Positions 63,831 through 64,000 of a stretch of 64,000 nt of DNA are shown one piece after another. The first letter of the stretch is position 1. Every line of letters begins with the position of its first letter. The notes beneath the pieces are model-generated. The model was not told the DNA's origin and ran no database searches. It saw only the letters and a program-made list of their open reading frames with translations. The position numbers and the translations under genes were made by a program. Source of the DNA: Moritella sp. (GTDB lineage Bacteria > Pseudomonadota > Gammaproteobacteria > Enterobacterales > Moritellaceae); NCBI RefSeq assembly GCF_013215705.1, contig NZ_JABSQR010000013.1:62001-126000 (forward strand). Direction: 5' to 3'.

Positions 63831-64000
63831 ATGAGCCAACATATCGAACTTTCTGCCGTTGTTGCAGAACACCAAGTCGGTCAACGTTTAGACCAAGTTT
63901 TAGCCGAGATGTTCCCAGATTATTCTCGTACACGTCTGAAAGAATGGATTCTTGCAGGATTTGTTAACTTAAATGGCAACGTTGTCGTTAAAGCACGTGA
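63831..64000 (+). CDS. rluD: 23S rRNA pseudouridine synthase RluD, 3' end outside window
   Basis: The first 56 residues are present, starting at an ATG 14 bases after GAGGG. They form the N-terminal S4 RNA-binding domain ('QVGQRLDQVLAEMFPDYSRT' and 'LKEWILAGFVNLNG'). The catalytic domain lies beyond the window. RluD modifies helix 69 of 23S rRNA. The divergent position next to bamD supports the assignment over RluA or RluC. Confidence 0.9.
   Translation, partial: MSQHIELSAVVAEHQVGQRLDQVLAEMFPDYSRTRLKEWILAGFVNLNGNVVVKAR

Overview
The window comes from an AT-rich marine gammaproteobacterium. The core genes (hemE, rsd, fkpA, slyX, slyD, yheV, yheS, yheU-prkB, bamD, the start of rluD) and a Vibrio-type six-gene TonB cluster point to the Vibrio/Shewanella/Moritella/Psychromonas neighbourhood. 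I lean towards a Moritella-like organism, but gene content alone cannot settle the genus.

Bases 1 to about 27,400 are an accessory region. Its backbone is a 3' half of a tRNA-Leu gene followed by that gene's terminator, present six times on the plus strand (about 1249, 6634, 9554, 13209, 24341, 27304). Most copies sit inside longer repeats of 200-650 bp. No intact tRNA-Leu is in the window. Five decayed 5' ends of a P4-type tyrosine integrase (3427, 4999, 13712, 26965, 30727) lie among them, and none keeps a catalytic domain. This reads as a graveyard of related elements stacked at one tRNA-Leu attachment site. The cargo is mostly sensory: three intact methyl-accepting chemotaxis proteins and one wrecked copy, one intact and one wrecked diguanylate cyclase, a LysR regulator with a truncated duplicate, and a secreted M4 metalloprotease. 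It also holds a four-lipoprotein operon around a CsgG-like protein, a zinc-free L36 ribosomal protein next to a broken L31 gene, a PD-(D/E)XK nuclease-like protein, an IS4-type remnant and an IS1595-type transposase with an internal stop.

Bases 27,400 to 33,150 are transitional: a DUF1611/PLP-racemase operon, a wrecked PAS-GGDEF gene, a DUF3297 gene, a lipoprotein and a taurine-dioxygenase fragment.

From 33,145 onward the genes are dense and mostly intact. They comprise an SMR transporter; a fatty-acid desaturase operon with its own ferredoxin reductase and a FabR/DesT-like palindrome upstream; a HAD phosphatase; a stand-alone Cache protein; a large lipoprotein; TRIC-type and DUF454 membrane proteins; putA followed by a truncated ALDH-fold paralogue; mgsA; ribA; a SieB-like membrane protein; a siroheme-synthase-like protein; a LysO-like exporter; prkB-yheU; the TonB cluster behind a Fur-like box; and the yheS-yheV-slyD-slyX-fkpA-rsd-hemE-bamD-rluD core block.
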